This document shows positions 1 through 12,181 of a stretch of 64,000 nucleotides of DNA, piece by piece; the stretch's first letter is position 1; every line of letters begins with the position of its first letter. The notes under the pieces were generated by a model. That model did not search any database. It was not told where the DNA came from and was given only the letters and a program-made list of their open reading frames with translations. A program made the position numbers and the translations under genes. The DNA lies in assembly GCA_963793005.1 (NCBI GenBank), contig CAWBYP010000002.1, forward strand, positions 1,116,001 to 1,180,000, in the 5' to 3' direction. The stretch is from RPQJ01 sp963793005 (GTDB lineage Bacteria > Pseudomonadota > Gammaproteobacteria > Steroidobacterales > Steroidobacteraceae).

Positions 1-325
1 GCAGCCAGAAGAAGATGCCGAGCACGAAGACCGCGACCACCACGATCAGCGTCGTCTGCAGCGTCTCCTGCCGCGTCGGCCACACGACCTTGCGCAACTC
101 GATGCGCGAGCCCTGCACGAACTGCCAGAACTCGCGACCCTGCGCCGACTGCAGCGCGACGACGATGCCCGCCGCGAGCGCGCCGAGCACGATCAGCCAG
201 CGCGCCGCGAGCGGCACGTCGACCAGCAGATAGAAGGCGGCTATGCCGCCGACCAGGATCGCTGCAGACGCAACCAGCTTTGCGATGTCCAGCGCACTGG
301 CACCGTTTTCCGCGTGTTCGCTCAT
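1..325 (-). CDS. secE: Preprotein translocase subunit SecE (3' end outside window)
   Basis: SecE is the small inner-membrane subunit of the SecYEG translocon. Reading the minus strand from the ATG at 325 gives 108 residues before the window ends. Two hydrophobic helices lie near residues 16-35 and 38-57, followed by the amphipathic segment RIELRKVVWPTRQET, which is the SecE signature, and the start of a third helix ending in VLGIFFWL. The gene lies downstream of tuf and a tRNA-Trp on the same strand, the usual place before nusG and the ribosomal protein genes. Only the last residues are missing. Confidence 0.95.
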   Translation of the reverse strand, partial: MSEHAENGASALDIAKLVASAAILVGGIAAFYLLVDVPLAARWLIVLGALAAGIVVALQSAQGREFWQFVQGSRIELRKVVWPTRQETLQTTLIVVVAVFVLGIFFWL

Positions 326-373
326 TTCTCTCGCCGGGCTCGACCCGATCCGTCGTTCATCGCTCGCCGCGAC

Positions 374-449
374 TGGCAGGGCAGGAGGGAATCGAACCCC
401 CAACCTGCGGTTTTGGAGACCGCCGCTCTGCCAATTGAGCTACTGCCCT
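374..449 (-). tRNA. tRNA-Trp (anticodon CCA)
   Basis: A 76-base cloverleaf on the minus strand with encoded CCA end. The acceptor stem begins AGGGCAG, the D arm reads TAGCTCAATTGGCAGAGC, the anticodon loop is CTCCAAA with anticodon CCA, and the T arm contains GGTTCGATTCC. It lies between tuf and secE, a common position for tRNA-Trp. Confidence 0.95.
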
Positions 450-487
450 GTGCCGCGAAGCAATCGCCGGATCGGTCGAACCTCAAT

Positions 488-1678
<1,191 letters not shown>

Positions 1679-1717
1679 GACCCTTACCTCTGAAACATTG
1701 ACTACTGACCAAGAACC

Positions 1718-1793
1718 TGGAGCCCACGACCGGAATCGAACCGGTGACCTCGTCCTTACCAAGGACGTGCTCTACCGACTGAGCTACGTGGGC
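1718..1793 (-). tRNA. tRNA-Thr (anticodon GGT)
   Basis: A 76-base cloverleaf on the minus strand with encoded CCA. The acceptor stem starts GCCCACG, the D arm TAGCTCAGTCGGTAGAGC follows, the anticodon stem-loop CCTTGGTAAGG shows GGT, and the T arm holds GGTTCGATTCC. It is immediately upstream of tuf. Confidence 0.95.
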
Positions 1794-1832
1794 CTCGACA
1801 CCTTTTCCGACGCCACTCCAACCACCCGGGAA

Positions 1833-1906
<74 letters not shown>

Positions 1907-1956
1907 CTCGCCAGCCGGTTCAGTCTTCTCGACCCACGTTTCCAGCCCGACCGGAC

Positions 1957-2042
1957 TGGTGGAGGGGGTAGGATTCGAACCTACGAAGGCATGAGCCGGC
2001 AGATTTACAGTCTGCTCCCGTTGGCCGCTTGGGTACCCCTCC
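1957..2042 (-). tRNA. tRNA-Tyr (anticodon GTA)
   Basis: An 86-base tRNA with the long variable arm expected for tyrosine, on the minus strand with encoded CCA. The acceptor stem pairs GGAGGGG with CCCCTCC, and the anticodon loop ACTGTAAAT shows GTA. It is the first tRNA of the tRNA-tuf unit; the region upstream (2043-2257) carries no other gene. Confidence 0.95.
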
Positions 2043-2257
2043 CGGACAGAGAGCCGCGTATTTTGGGTGGGCGAGCACCCGGTGTCAATGTCGGGATGGC
2101 CCGCGACCGGTGGGCGGGCCCTGCTGCCGCGGACCGGCAGGTGTACATAATGCACGGGATTCCGTAGCTTTTTCCGACACTATTCCCTCGCGGCCCCGTC
2201 CGTGCATAATTGCCGCGAGCCCGGCGATTCTGGATAAGTAGAAAAAAGGTTCGGCCA

Positions 2258-2530
2258 GTGGAAAGACGACTCACGACCAGGCATCGGGCCCGCACCACGG
2301 TCTACGTCCTGCTGCCCAACGCCAAGCGCCGCCTGTGCCGCGCCAGCAACCTGAGCGCCAGCGGCGTGTTCGTGGAGACCTGCGACATGGGCCTGCGCAA
2401 GGGCCAGACCGTCGACCTCGCCTTTGCCATCAGCCTCGGCGTGGTGACCAAGATCCACCGGCGCACCGCGGTGGTCGCGCACATTTCGCGCGGCGGCACC
2501 GGCCTGATGATGGAAGGCCACGGCGGCTGA
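2258..2530 (+). CDS. PilZ domain protein (c-di-GMP receptor candidate)
   Basis: A single-domain PilZ protein of 90 residues. The two c-di-GMP contact motifs are visible: RHRAR (RxxxR, residues 8-12) and NLSASG (D/NxSxxG type, residues 31-36), followed by a small beta-barrel. The GTG at 2258 is preferred because GAAAAAAGGT lies about eight bases upstream and the protein then starts directly at the domain; an ATG at 2210 adds 16 basic residues. It is 115 bp upstream of the ATPase operon on the same strand, so co-regulation is possible but not shown. What it controls is unknown. Confidence 0.8.
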   Translation: MERRLTTRHRARTTVYVLLPNAKRRLCRASNLSASGVFVETCDMGLRKGQTVDLAFAISLGVVTKIHRRTAVVAHISRGGTGLMMEGHGG

Positions 2531-2645
2531 TGGTGCCCGCCGGGCCGCGTCCGCCCGCCCCCTCTGCTGCAAACCGTTGATCCATAGGGGATAGCCCCGA
2601 TACGGCGCTGCCCGCTGCACGGTATGTTGCAGTGCGGAGGCCGCA

Positions 2646-2984
2646 ATGGAACGGCGTGCTCCAGAATTCGGGGTGGCGGAAGCCATCGATCGTGTCCTCG
2701 AGGCCGAGTCCGAGGCAGCCGCGGTCATTGCGGCCGCCGAAAGGGACGCCGAGTCCGTGCTGGAAGCGGCACGCGAGCGCCGCCGGCTGATCCTCGAGAC
2801 CGCCCGGCGCCGCGCTTCACGTCTCCATGCCCGCGCCCAGCAGCAGCTCCGCCAGCGCATCGAGCAACTCGACCGTGCCGAACCCGCGCAGGAGACCGAC
2901 CCGGCGAAGCTGCACGCCATTTCGAGCGCCGCTGTCACCCGGCTCGCGGCCCGCCTGACTTCCGACGACGATGGGCCGCATTGA
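2646..2984 (+). CDS. atpH: V/A-type ATPase peripheral-stalk subunit H (G-type)
   Basis: A 112-residue, Ala/Glu/Arg-rich, predicted all-helical coiled-coil protein. This fits subunit H/G, the partner of subunit E in the peripheral stalks that hold the A3B3 head against the membrane part of a rotary V/A-ATPase. The ATG at 2646 has a GGAGG ribosome site nine bases upstream. The end overlaps subunit C by 14 bases, and it is the first gene of a complete nine-gene operon. The call rests mainly on position and coiled-coil character, because this subunit is poorly conserved. Confidence 0.8.
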   Translation: MERRAPEFGVAEAIDRVLEAESEAAAVIAAAERDAESVLEAARERRRLILETARRRASRLHARAQQQLRQRIEQLDRAEPAQETDPAKLHAISSAAVTRLAARLTSDDDGPH

Positions 2985-3741
2985 CACCCGTTACGCGTAC
3001 TCACAGGCGCGCCTGCAGGCGCGCTACGGTGCACGCCCGTCGGGCGCGGACTGGTCCCTGGTAGCGGCCACCGCCGACCTCGGCGCACTGCTGCAGGTCC
3101 TGCGTGGCTCGTCGCTCGGGCGGTGGACGGCCAGGCTCGGCGATCGCCCCCGCGTGCACGAGATCGAGCAACGGCTGCGCGAGCAGTGGCTGCACGACGT
3201 CGACGAAGTTGCCGCGTGGCAGCCCGATCCATGGCGCGACGGTGTGCGCTGGCTGCGCTGGATCGTCTACCTGCCCGCGCTGCAGAAAATCGCTCGCGGG
3301 GGCCGACCGCCGATCTGGATGCGCGTGGACCCGGTCCTTGCACCCATCGTGGCGCGCGAACCGCGCGATCGAAGCAGCGCGCTGCAGGGAACCGCACTGG
3401 CGCCGCTCGCGGTGGGATTCGACGAGCCAGCCGACACGGCGGGGGCGTGGACCCGCCGCTGGAGGCAGCTGTGGCCGTCACGGCAGGCCGCGCGGCGACC
3501 GCTCGAACTGCTGCTCGGCGAGGCGACACGCACCCGGACCCGGCTTGCGGAGCTTCCGGCCGCGACCCGCGCAAACGAAACGCTCAAGCTGCTCGAACGG
3601 CGCCTGGAGCTCGCGTTCCGGCGCAACCCGCTGTCCCCGGCTGCCGCAGCAGCCTACCTCGGGTTGCTCGCGCTGGACATGCGCCGGATCCGCGGAGCGC
3701 TCGCGACTCGCGCGCTGCAGGACAACGTGGCCGCGCAATGA
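2971..3741 (+). CDS. atpC: V/A-type ATPase subunit C (central-stalk socket, d/AC39 family)
   Basis: Subunit C caps the membrane rotor and receives the central stalk. The 256-residue protein begins MGRIDTRYAYSQARLQARYG, a pattern typical of the family (early Tyr/Arg-rich helix), and is predicted almost wholly helical. It is clearly shorter than the roughly 320-350 residues usual for bacterial and archaeal C subunits, so some of the repeated helical bundle is missing or condensed. It overlaps subunit H upstream and shares ATGA with subunit I downstream, so translation is probably coupled. Assignment is by operon position plus N-terminal motif. Confidence 0.75.
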   Translation: MGRIDTRYAYSQARLQARYGARPSGADWSLVAATADLGALLQVLRGSSLGRWTARLGDRPRVHEIEQRLREQWLHDVDEVAAWQPDPWRDGVRWLRWIVYLPALQKIARGGRPPIWMRVDPVLAPIVAREPRDRSSALQGTALAPLAVGFDEPADTAGAWTRRWRQLWPSRQAARRPLELLLGEATRTRTRLAELPAATRANETLKLLERRLELAFRRNPLSPAAAAAYLGLLALDMRRIRGALATRALQDNVAAQ

Positions 3742-5576
3742 TCCTGCGACCCGCGACTGCCAGCTGGTTCGAACTGCTCACATCGCGCGAGGAACTGGGC
3801 GCATCCCTCGACTGCCTCGCGGCAACCGGCCTGGTGCAGCTCCAGTCCCACAGTCGTTCGGAGTCGAGGCTCGCGTTGCCGGACCTGCGGGTCACGCTGG
3901 TCGAGTTCGAGACGCTTGCGCGTCGTTATGCGCACTTCTGGCCGGCCGCGGAAGCAAGGGCGCTGGAACCCGATCACGACCTGCTCGAAGAGCCACGCGC
4001 CGCACTGGCAAGGCTACGCACCTGGGCGGCGGACGCGGACCCGCTGATTGCCGAGCTCGAGAGCGTTGCACAATTGCGCGAGGACACGGCGCTGCTCACG
4101 ACGCTGTGCCAGTTGGCAGACGCCGCCGTGCCCCGCCTCGACCGCATGGCGAACGCAGGCCCCGTGTTCGCCGGCCGGGTCTACGTCATGCCCGAAAGCG
4201 GGCTGCAGTTGTCAGTGCCGCCGGCAGTGCTGCTGCATCGATTGCCCCAGCCAGAGCATGAATTCCTGGTGGCTGTGGGCGCGCTGGAGGACGTCGAGGC
4301 GCTGGATCGGTCACTCGCCGCCCGCAAGGCGCGGATCGTGAACCTGCCCGCCGACATTCCGGCAGACGCCGCGGACGTCCCGGCCTACCTCGCCACGCGC
4401 AGCGAATCGCTGGCCCGGCGCGAGGCGTCGGCGCGGGCCGCACTTGATGCGCTGTCGCAGCAGCACGAGGTTCCGCGCGCGCTCGGCGAACTGGCGATGG
4501 CTTCGTGGCTGGTCGCCCACGTGCCCGAGCTTCCGGTCACCGAACACTTCGCGTGGATCACCGGATGGTGCGCGGACGACAGCGACGCGCGGCTGAAGGC
4601 TGCGCTCGACGCGCGTGGGCTGCACTACCTGCTGCGGTTCACGTCCGCGCCGGAGGGCTGCGAGCCTCCTTCCGTGCTGCGCAACCCCAGGTGGGCTCAG
4701 CCGTTCGAGGTCTTCGCCCGCCTGATGGGGGTCCCGGCCACGCGCGACGCCGACCCGAGCGCGATCGTGGCGATCATCGCCCCGCTGATGTTCGGGTTCA
4801 TGTTCGGTGACGTAGTGCAGGGCCTCGCGGTCGCGATCGCGGGATTCGTGCTTCGCAAGCGGATGCCGGCGCTGCGCCTGCTGATGGCCGGCGGCGTCGT
4901 CGCGATCGTGTTCGGCTTCGCGTTCGGCAGCGTGGTGGGGCGCGAGGACCTGATCCCGGCCCTCTGGATCAGGCCGCTGGAACAGCCCCTGCTGGTGCTC
5001 GCCACGGCGCTCGTCTTCGGGGCGGTGGTGCTCAGCGCAGGTCTGCTGCTGAATGCGGCGCAGTTCTTCTGGCGCGACGAGGGCTGGAAGTGGCTCGCCG
5101 GCGACGCAGGCGTGCTGGTCGCGTTCCTCGGACTGGTGGGCACGGCGATCGACGCACGCGCGCTCTGGGCGCTGCCCGTCGGTCTCGCCTGGGCCATGCT
5201 CGGCCCGGGACTGCTCGCCGGCAGCGATCGGCTCGGTGCCATCGGCCACGCCGCGGGCGAGGTTACCGAACGCATGCTGCAACTCGGCGTCAACACGGTT
5301 TCGTTCGTGCGCGTCGGCGCGTTTGCGCTTGCGCACGCCGGACTGTGCACCGCCATCGTCGGCATCGCCGAGGCCGCGGGTCCCGGCTACTGGCCAGTGC
5401 TGCTGATCGGCAATGCGGTAATCGTCGTCCTCGAGGGCCTGGTCGTCAGCATCCAGACGACGCGCCTGATCCTGTTCGAATTCTTCATCCGGTTCCTGAC
5501 CGCGGGTGGCCGCCCGTTTGAGCCATTGCCGCGGCCGTCCGCCCTTTCCCAACCGATATCGCGGAGCAAGCCATGA
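3738..5576 (+). CDS. atpI: V/A-type ATPase membrane stator subunit I (a-subunit)
   Basis: Subunit I (612 residues) forms the ion half-channels against the proteolipid ring. The N-terminal half is a soluble arm that contacts the peripheral stalks. The C-terminal half, from about residue 340, holds a run of membrane helices including IIAPLMFGFMFGDVVQGL, the family hallmark, and a late helix LVVSIQTTRLILFEFF with the Arg expected to face the proteolipid carboxylate. The start is the ATG at 3738 that overlaps the subunit C stop; a much longer reading frame begins upstream but runs through subunit C and is rejected. It overlaps subunit K by ATGA. Confidence 0.92.
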   Translation: MILRPATASWFELLTSREELGASLDCLAATGLVQLQSHSRSESRLALPDLRVTLVEFETLARRYAHFWPAAEARALEPDHDLLEEPRAALARLRTWAADADPLIAELESVAQLREDTALLTTLCQLADAAVPRLDRMANAGPVFAGRVYVMPESGLQLSVPPAVLLHRLPQPEHEFLVAVGALEDVEALDRSLAARKARIVNLPADIPADAADVPAYLATRSESLARREASARAALDALSQQHEVPRALGELAMASWLVAHVPELPVTEHFAWITGWCADDSDARLKAALDARGLHYLLRFTSAPEGCEPPSVLRNPRWAQPFEVFARLMGVPATRDADPSAIVAIIAPLMFGFMFGDVVQGLAVAIAGFVLRKRMPALRLLMAGGVVAIVFGFAFGSVVGREDLIPALWIRPLEQPLLVLATALVFGAVVLSAGLLLNAAQFFWRDEGWKWLAGDAGVLVAFLGLVGTAIDARALWALPVGLAWAMLGPGLLAGSDRLGAIGHAAGEVTERMLQLGVNTVSFVRVGAFALAHAGLCTAIVGIAEAAGPGYWPVLLIGNAVIVVLEGLVVSIQTTRLILFEFFIRFLTAGGRPFEPLPRPSALSQPISRSKP

Positions 5577-5923
5577 AACTCCCCAGACGCTGGATGACCG
5601 CACTGGTCATCCTCACAGCCGTAACCGCCGCGGTCACCACGACCGCCCTGCTGCTTGCCGCGCCGGCGCTCGCGGCCGAGGGTCCGGCGGTCGCGATGGA
5701 CCCGGGCATATTGCGCTGGGGCTTTGCGTCGGCGGCCGTGTCGGCCGGACTCGCAGCACTGGGCGCGGGCTACGCTGTCGCACAGGTCGGAACGGCCGCG
5801 CTGGGCGCACTGGCCGAGAAGCCTGAACTGTTCGGCCGCGTGCTGGTGCTGGTCGGCCTTGCCGAAGGAATCGCGATCTACGGCCTGATCGTTTCGATCC
5901 TGATCCTGAACCGGCTCGGCTGA
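5573..5923 (+). CDS. atpK: V/A-type ATPase proteolipid subunit K (rotor c-subunit)
   Basis: The rotor-ring proteolipid, 116 residues. A leading hydrophobic segment (about residues 8-34, ending AAPALAAEG) looks like a signal or extra helix. It is followed by a single two-helix hairpin: helix one contains GAGYAVAQVGTAALGAL, and helix two contains GLAEGIAIYG with the ion-carrying Glu. This is a one-hairpin (F-type sized) proteolipid rather than the doubled form of eukaryotic or Enterococcus rings. A Gln in helix one is compatible with sodium coordination but does not prove it. Confidence 0.9.
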   Translation: MKLPRRWMTALVILTAVTAAVTTTALLLAAPALAAEGPAVAMDPGILRWGFASAAVSAGLAALGAGYAVAQVGTAALGALAEKPELFGRVLVLVGLAEGIAIYGLIVSILILNRLG

Positions 5924-5925
5924 CC

Positions 5926-6225
5926 ATGGCCCGCGTCTGGTACATCGGCGACGAAGCGACGGCAGCGGGCTACCGGCTGGCTGGAGCGGAGAGGCGGATT
6001 CCCGCGCAGGGCGAGACGGCGGAAGTCTTCCGCAGGGCGGTGGCGGACGGTGCCGAACTGATCCTGCTGTCGGCGGAACGCGCCAGTGAAATCGATGCCG
6101 CGGAGCTCGAGGCAGCGCTGGTCGCGGTCCGGCCGCTCACGGCGATCGTCCCGGACGCATTTGGTCACGGCAACCCTCCGGACGTGGCACGCGAAGTCCG
6201 GCTCGCACTTGGAATCGAGCCATGA
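5926..6225 (+). CDS. atpF: V/A-type ATPase subunit F
   Basis: A 99-residue protein that begins MARVWYIGDEATAAGYRLAG, the characteristic start of subunit F, a small Rossmann-like protein that binds the central stalk subunit D and modulates activity. It starts two bases after the proteolipid stop and shares ATGA with the following subunit E gene. Length and order agree with the family. Confidence 0.88.
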   Translation: MARVWYIGDEATAAGYRLAGAERRIPAQGETAEVFRRAVADGAELILLSAERASEIDAAELEAALVAVRPLTAIVPDAFGHGNPPDVAREVRLALGIEP

Positions 6226-6872
6226 GCACACCGCAGAGCATCGTTGAAGCCCAGACCGACGCATTGCTGCGGCGGGTGTCACGCGAGCAGGAGACGCGCT
6301 CACGCCATGCGCGCGAGTCCGCCGAGGAGCGGGCCCAGGTCATCCTGGAGCGCGCCTGGGCCGAGGCGCGGGCGCGGCTGCGCCAGGCCGTGCTGGAGGA
6401 GCGCCGCTCGGTCGAGCAGACACTCGCTGGCCGCCGCGCCGCGCTCGAAACCGCTGAAAGGCAGCGCTCGCAGTCCGCGCTGCGCGCCGTCCTCGACGAG
6501 GCCTGGCAGTCGCTGCCCGCCGCGCTGGGCGCGGAGTGGTTGCGTGCCGACGCCCGGCAGCGATGGTGCCGCGCCGCCTGCTCGTCGGCCGTGGCGGTGC
6601 TCGAAGCGGAGCGCGCCTGGACGCTTGAGATCGACGCGGACGCCGACGCGGGCATGGAAAAGGTCGCGCTTGCGGCGCTGCCCGCGTGGCCCGGCGAGCG
6701 GCCCGTCGTGTCGCGCATCGCGGGCCTCGGCCCGGGCATCCGCATCCGCTGCGGACGCGCCTGCGTGGACGCGACCGTGCACGGCCTGCTCGCTTCGCGC
6801 GAGCGGGTGGAATCCGAACTGCTCGCGGAAATGGAGCGCCTCGGCGCAAAGGCCCCGGAGACACCCGCATGA
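6222..6872 (+). CDS. atpE: V/A-type ATPase peripheral-stalk subunit E
   Basis: A 216-residue protein with a long charged N-terminal coiled coil (about residues 5-90, rich in Arg, Glu and Ala) and a small globular C-terminal part containing CGRACVDATVHGLL, similar to the family's C-terminal head-binding domain. Subunit E pairs with H in the peripheral stalk. It overlaps both neighbours by ATGA. Sequence conservation is low in this family, so operon order carries much of the assignment. Confidence 0.83.
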   Translation: MSTPQSIVEAQTDALLRRVSREQETRSRHARESAEERAQVILERAWAEARARLRQAVLEERRSVEQTLAGRRAALETAERQRSQSALRAVLDEAWQSLPAALGAEWLRADARQRWCRAACSSAVAVLEAERAWTLEIDADADAGMEKVALAALPAWPGERPVVSRIAGLGPGIRIRCGRACVDATVHGLLASRERVESELLAEMERLGAKAPETPA

Positions 6873-8606
6873 GCCGCGCACGCATTTCGTGGATCGGCGG
6901 CCCGGTGCTGCGCGCACGAATGGAGGGTCCGTTCAGCATCTACGAGGCGCTGGCGGTCGGGCCGCGACGGCTGCTCGGCGAGGTGATCCAGCTGCGCGGC
7001 GACGAACTGGTGGCACAGGTCTACGAAGACACGACAGGCCTCGAGCCGGGCACGACGATCGAAGGCAGCGGACAGCCGCTGTCGGTCCCGCTGGGACCGG
7101 GACTGCTCGGCGGGATCTTTGGCGGCCTGCTGCGATCATTGACCGGCGCCGAGGACTTCCACCTGCAACCGGGCGCGGCCGACACGACTGCCGGACGCTA
7201 CTCGTTCACGCCCTCGCTGGAGGCGGGCGCGGATCTCGCGCCGGGCACCACGCTTGGCGTCGTCGCGACGGCACGCCCGCAGCTGGTGCTCGTCCCACCC
7301 GGCCTTCGTGGCCGCCTGCAATGGATCGCCGGAGCCGGCGAATACCCCGAGGATGAACCCATCGCGACCTGCGAGCTGCCGGATGGCGGGCAGCGCGAGA
7401 TCGCGATGCGTCAGTTCTGGCCGGTGCGAACCGCGCGACCGGTCACGGCGAGGCTGCCGGCCAATGCGCCGATGATCACCGGCCAGCGCATCCTCGACAC
7501 GCTGTTCCCGGTGGCGCGCGGCGGCCGCGCCACGCTGCCGGGCGGTTTCGGCACCGGCAAGACCGTGCTGCAGGAGGCACTGGCCAAGTGGTGTGATGCG
7601 GACGTGATCGTATACGTCGGCTGCGGCGAGCGCGGCAACGAGATGGCCGAGGTGCTCGACGAGTTCCCCAAGCTCGACGACCCGCGCACAGGCCGGCCGC
7701 TCGCCGAGCGCACGGTGATCATCGCCAACACCTCGAACATGCCCGTCGCGGCTCGCGAGGCGAGCATCTATTCGGCGATCACGGTGGCCGAATATTTCCG
7801 CGACCAGGGGCTGAACGTCGCGTTGATGGCCGATTCCACCAGCCGCTGGGCGGAGGCGCTGCGCGAGGTCTCCGGCCGCCTCGGTGAACTGCCGGGCGAG
7901 GCAGGCTACCCGGCCTACCTGAGCTCACGACTCGCGGAATTCTACGAGCGCGCCGCGCGCGTCACTACGCTTGCGGGCAGCGAAGGCTCGGTGACGATCA
8001 TCGGTGCCGTGAGCCCGCCCGCCGGCGACTTCTCTGAGCCTGTCACGCTGCACACCAAGCGCTACGTGCGCTGCTTCTGGGCGCTGGACCGGCAACGCGC
8101 ACAGGCACGCTTTTACCCTGCGATCCATCCGCTGCTTTCCTACAGCGCCGACGCGGCCGCGCTCGCCGACTGGTGGAAGTCGAACGGCAACCCCGACTGG
8201 CTGGCACAGCGGCAACGGGTACTCGCCCTGCTCGAACAGCAGGCGCACCTCGAACGCATGGCGCGGATCGTCGGGCGCGACGCGTTGCCCGCGCAACAGC
8301 AGCTGACACTCGTCTGCGCGGACCTCGTGAACGAGGGCTTCCTGCGCCAGTCGTCGTTCTCGGAGACCGACCGCTACTGCTCGCCCGCGCGCCAGGTCGC
8401 GATGCTGACCATGCTGCTGCACTTCGCGGATCGCGCCGAGGCCGCAGTGCAGGCCGGAATCCCGCCGTCGCGCATCGCGGAGCTGAAGATCGTCCGGCAA
8501 CTGCAGAGGCTCGGCGAGGAATACGGCGAGGATGCCTTCAAGCGCCTCGCCCACCTGCACCGGGAACTCGACTACGAATTCGACACGCTGCAATCGGTGC
8601 CTGCCC

Positions 8607-8617
<11 letters not shown>
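6869..8617 (+). CDS. atpA: V/A-type ATPase catalytic subunit A
   Basis: The catalytic subunit (582 residues) binds and hydrolyses or makes ATP. The P-loop GGFGTGKT is at residues 225-232; GCGERGNEM and NTSNMPVAAREASIY follow, and VALMADSTSRWAEALRE completes the nucleotide site. The insertion unique to V/A-type A subunits (about residues 115-185) is present, which separates it from F-type beta. The start ATG at 6869 overlaps the subunit E stop. It overlaps subunit B by 11 bases. Confidence 0.97.
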
Positions 8618-9987
<1,370 letters not shown>

Positions 9988-9995
<8 letters not shown>

Positions 9996-10623
9996 GGCAG
10001 GCGGCGAAGTCCTTGCGACGCGCGTTGCGTTCCTCGAGCTGCAGGACGAGCGACGGCTGGTGCAGGAGGGTTACGAGCTGCTCGACGAGAAGCGGATGCT
10101 GCTGGCTACTGAAATCATGCGGCAACTCCGCCGGCACCGCGAACTGAAGGCACGCCTGGACGAATTCGCGCAGCAGGCGCGCGCGGCGCTAACCGGCGCG
10201 GTCGATGCCTGCGGTTTCGACGACCTGACCGTACAGCGCCCACAGAGCCTGGGTGGGCATGCGCTGCGCGAAGACACCTCGCAGTTCCTCGGGATAATGC
10301 TGGTGGACGCCGTGCTGGAGCCGGCGGTGCCGGCTGCCGCACCCACGCCGGTGCAGTTGCTGCCGGAGGTGCGGGCCTGCGCCGGCGCGTTCAACCAGCT
10401 GCTGGCCGGCCATGCTTCCGCAGCAGCCTGCGCCGGAAACCTGCGCCGCCTTGCCCGCGAATACGCGCGCACGGAACGGCGGGCGCGGGCTCTCGAGAAC
10501 GTCGTGCTGCCCGAGATCGACGTGTCGCTGCGATACATCGAGGAGCAGCTCGATGCGCTGGACCAGGAAGAGGCCGTGCGCGTGCGCAATGCCGGCAAGT
10601 CGGCCACGATGGCCGGAGGCTGA
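9988..10623 (+). CDS. atpD: V/A-type ATPase central rotor subunit D
   Basis: A 211-residue protein with two long helices that form the antiparallel coiled coil of the rotor shaft. Helix one includes ATRVAFLELQDERRLVQEGY and LLDEKRMLLATEIM; helix two near the C-terminus reads RALENVVLPEIDVSLRYIEE, both typical of subunit D. It closes the ATPase subunit set, so all nine expected V/A subunits are present. Four bases separate it from the next gene. Confidence 0.92.
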
Positions 10624-10626
10624 CCG

Positions 10627-12051
10627 GTGCGCCTGGTATTCGGTGCAAGCGGATACATCGGCAGCAACCTCGTGCCGGCGCTGCTCGCTGCGGGGCACCA
10701 GGTGCGGGCCACCGCGCGCAACGTCGAGGTCCTGGAGGCGCGCCAATGGGACGGCGTCGATCTCGTGCAGGCCGACGCGCTCGACCCGCTTTCGCTCGCC
10801 CGTGCGCTCGAAGGCGTCGAAGTCGCCTACTACCTCGTGCATTCGATGGCGGCCGGAAGCAACTTCGCGGCCATCGACCGCCAGGCAGCAGAAAATTTCG
10901 CTCGCGCCGCTGCCGAGGCGGGTGTCAGGCGCATCGTCTATCTCGGCGGCCTGATTCCGCCCAACCCACGCTCGCAGCACCTGCTCTCCCGAGCCGAGAC
11001 CGGCGAGGTACTGCGACGCTTCCCGGTGCCGGTCACGGAAGTTCGCGCCGGAATGATCATCGGGCCAGGATCGGCCGCCTACGAGGTGATACGCGACCTC
11101 GTCAATCACCTGCCGGTCATGACCACGCCGTCGTGGGTGCGGTCGCTCTCTACACCGATCGCGCTGCCGGACCTGCTCGCCTACCTGGTCGCGATCGCGG
11201 ACGTGCAGGACGCGGCCGGCGTCGTACTCGATGCGGGCGGGCCCGAAGCGGTGACCTACGAGGCGATCATGCGCTGCTACGGGCGGCTGGTCGGGCGCCC
11301 GGTACGCATCATCGCGGTTCCGGTCCTGACGCCGCGGCTCTCGTCCTACTGGCTGCGATTCGTAACCTCCGTGCCGACCAACGTGGCGCGAGCGCTCGTG
11401 GAGGGCCTCGAGCACGACTTCGTCGCGGACGACGCGGAGCTTCGCCGGCTCGTGCCTCGCCGCCTGATGGGCCTGGAGGAAGCAATACGCGCCGCCATCG
11501 AGGCCGATTCACGCCATGAAGTGGCCGCGCGCTGGGTCGAGGGCGCCATCGCCTGCCGGAACTTCCATCCTGAGTACGGCTTCTACGCGAAGCGGGCCGG
11601 CGCAGATGCGGACGGCCCGGCCCCGCCTGAAGCCGTGTTCGACGTGGTCTGCACGATCGGCGGCGACGCCGGGTATTTCTTCGCCGATTCGTTGTGGAGC
11701 ATCCGCCGCGCAGCCGACTGGCTGGTCGGCGGCCCGAGCTACAGGCGCAGGCGCCGCCATCCCGTGGAACTGCGCGTCGGGGACGTAGTCGACTCCTGGC
11801 GGGTCATAGCGCTCGAACCCGGCAGACGCCTCACGCTGCTGATGGAAATGAAGGCGCCAGGCGCCGGCGTGCTCGAGTTCCTCGTGAAGCCCGGCCCGGA
11901 CGGAACGGGGTCCCGGGTCAATGCCACCGCCTACTGGCACCCGGCAGGCGTTCTCGGCCTGCTGTACTGGTACGTGCTGGTCCCGGCCCACCTGTTCCTG
12001 TTTCGGGGCCTGACCCGGTCCCTGCAAAGGCGGGCAGCGAACTCCGGGTAG
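10627..12051 (+). CDS. NAD(P)-binding NmrA/SDR-like protein with C-terminal DUF2867 domain
   Basis: A 474-residue protein. The N-terminal 280 residues are an atypical short-chain dehydrogenase fold with nucleotide motif GASGYIG (residues 5-11) and an NmrA-like core. The C-terminal part (about residues 325-470) resembles DUF2867, a SRPBCC-like lipid-binding fold of unknown role, and ends in a hydrophobic stretch LYWYVLVPAHLFLF. The GTG start at 10627 is three bases after the subunit D stop, so it probably rides in the ATPase transcript, although a functional link is not evident. Substrate is unknown. Confidence 0.8.
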   Translation: MRLVFGASGYIGSNLVPALLAAGHQVRATARNVEVLEARQWDGVDLVQADALDPLSLARALEGVEVAYYLVHSMAAGSNFAAIDRQAAENFARAAAEAGVRRIVYLGGLIPPNPRSQHLLSRAETGEVLRRFPVPVTEVRAGMIIGPGSAAYEVIRDLVNHLPVMTTPSWVRSLSTPIALPDLLAYLVAIADVQDAAGVVLDAGGPEAVTYEAIMRCYGRLVGRPVRIIAVPVLTPRLSSYWLRFVTSVPTNVARALVEGLEHDFVADDAELRRLVPRRLMGLEEAIRAAIEADSRHEVAARWVEGAIACRNFHPEYGFYAKRAGADADGPAPPEAVFDVVCTIGGDAGYFFADSLWSIRRAADWLVGGPSYRRRRRHPVELRVGDVVDSWRVIALEPGRRLTLLMEMKAPGAGVLEFLVKPGPDGTGSRVNATAYWHPAGVLGLLYWYVLVPAHLFLFRGLTRSLQRRAANSG

Positions 12052-12181
12052 GCAGTTGGGCGAGATCGGGAAAATTCGCTGACTTCGGATTACACTTGTG
12101 GTTCTGGGCGGTGCCTTCAGCGAGAATCGGCCGCCCTGCGCCCCGTGGCGCCAGTACCTATCACTTCCAGGAGATTGGTGA

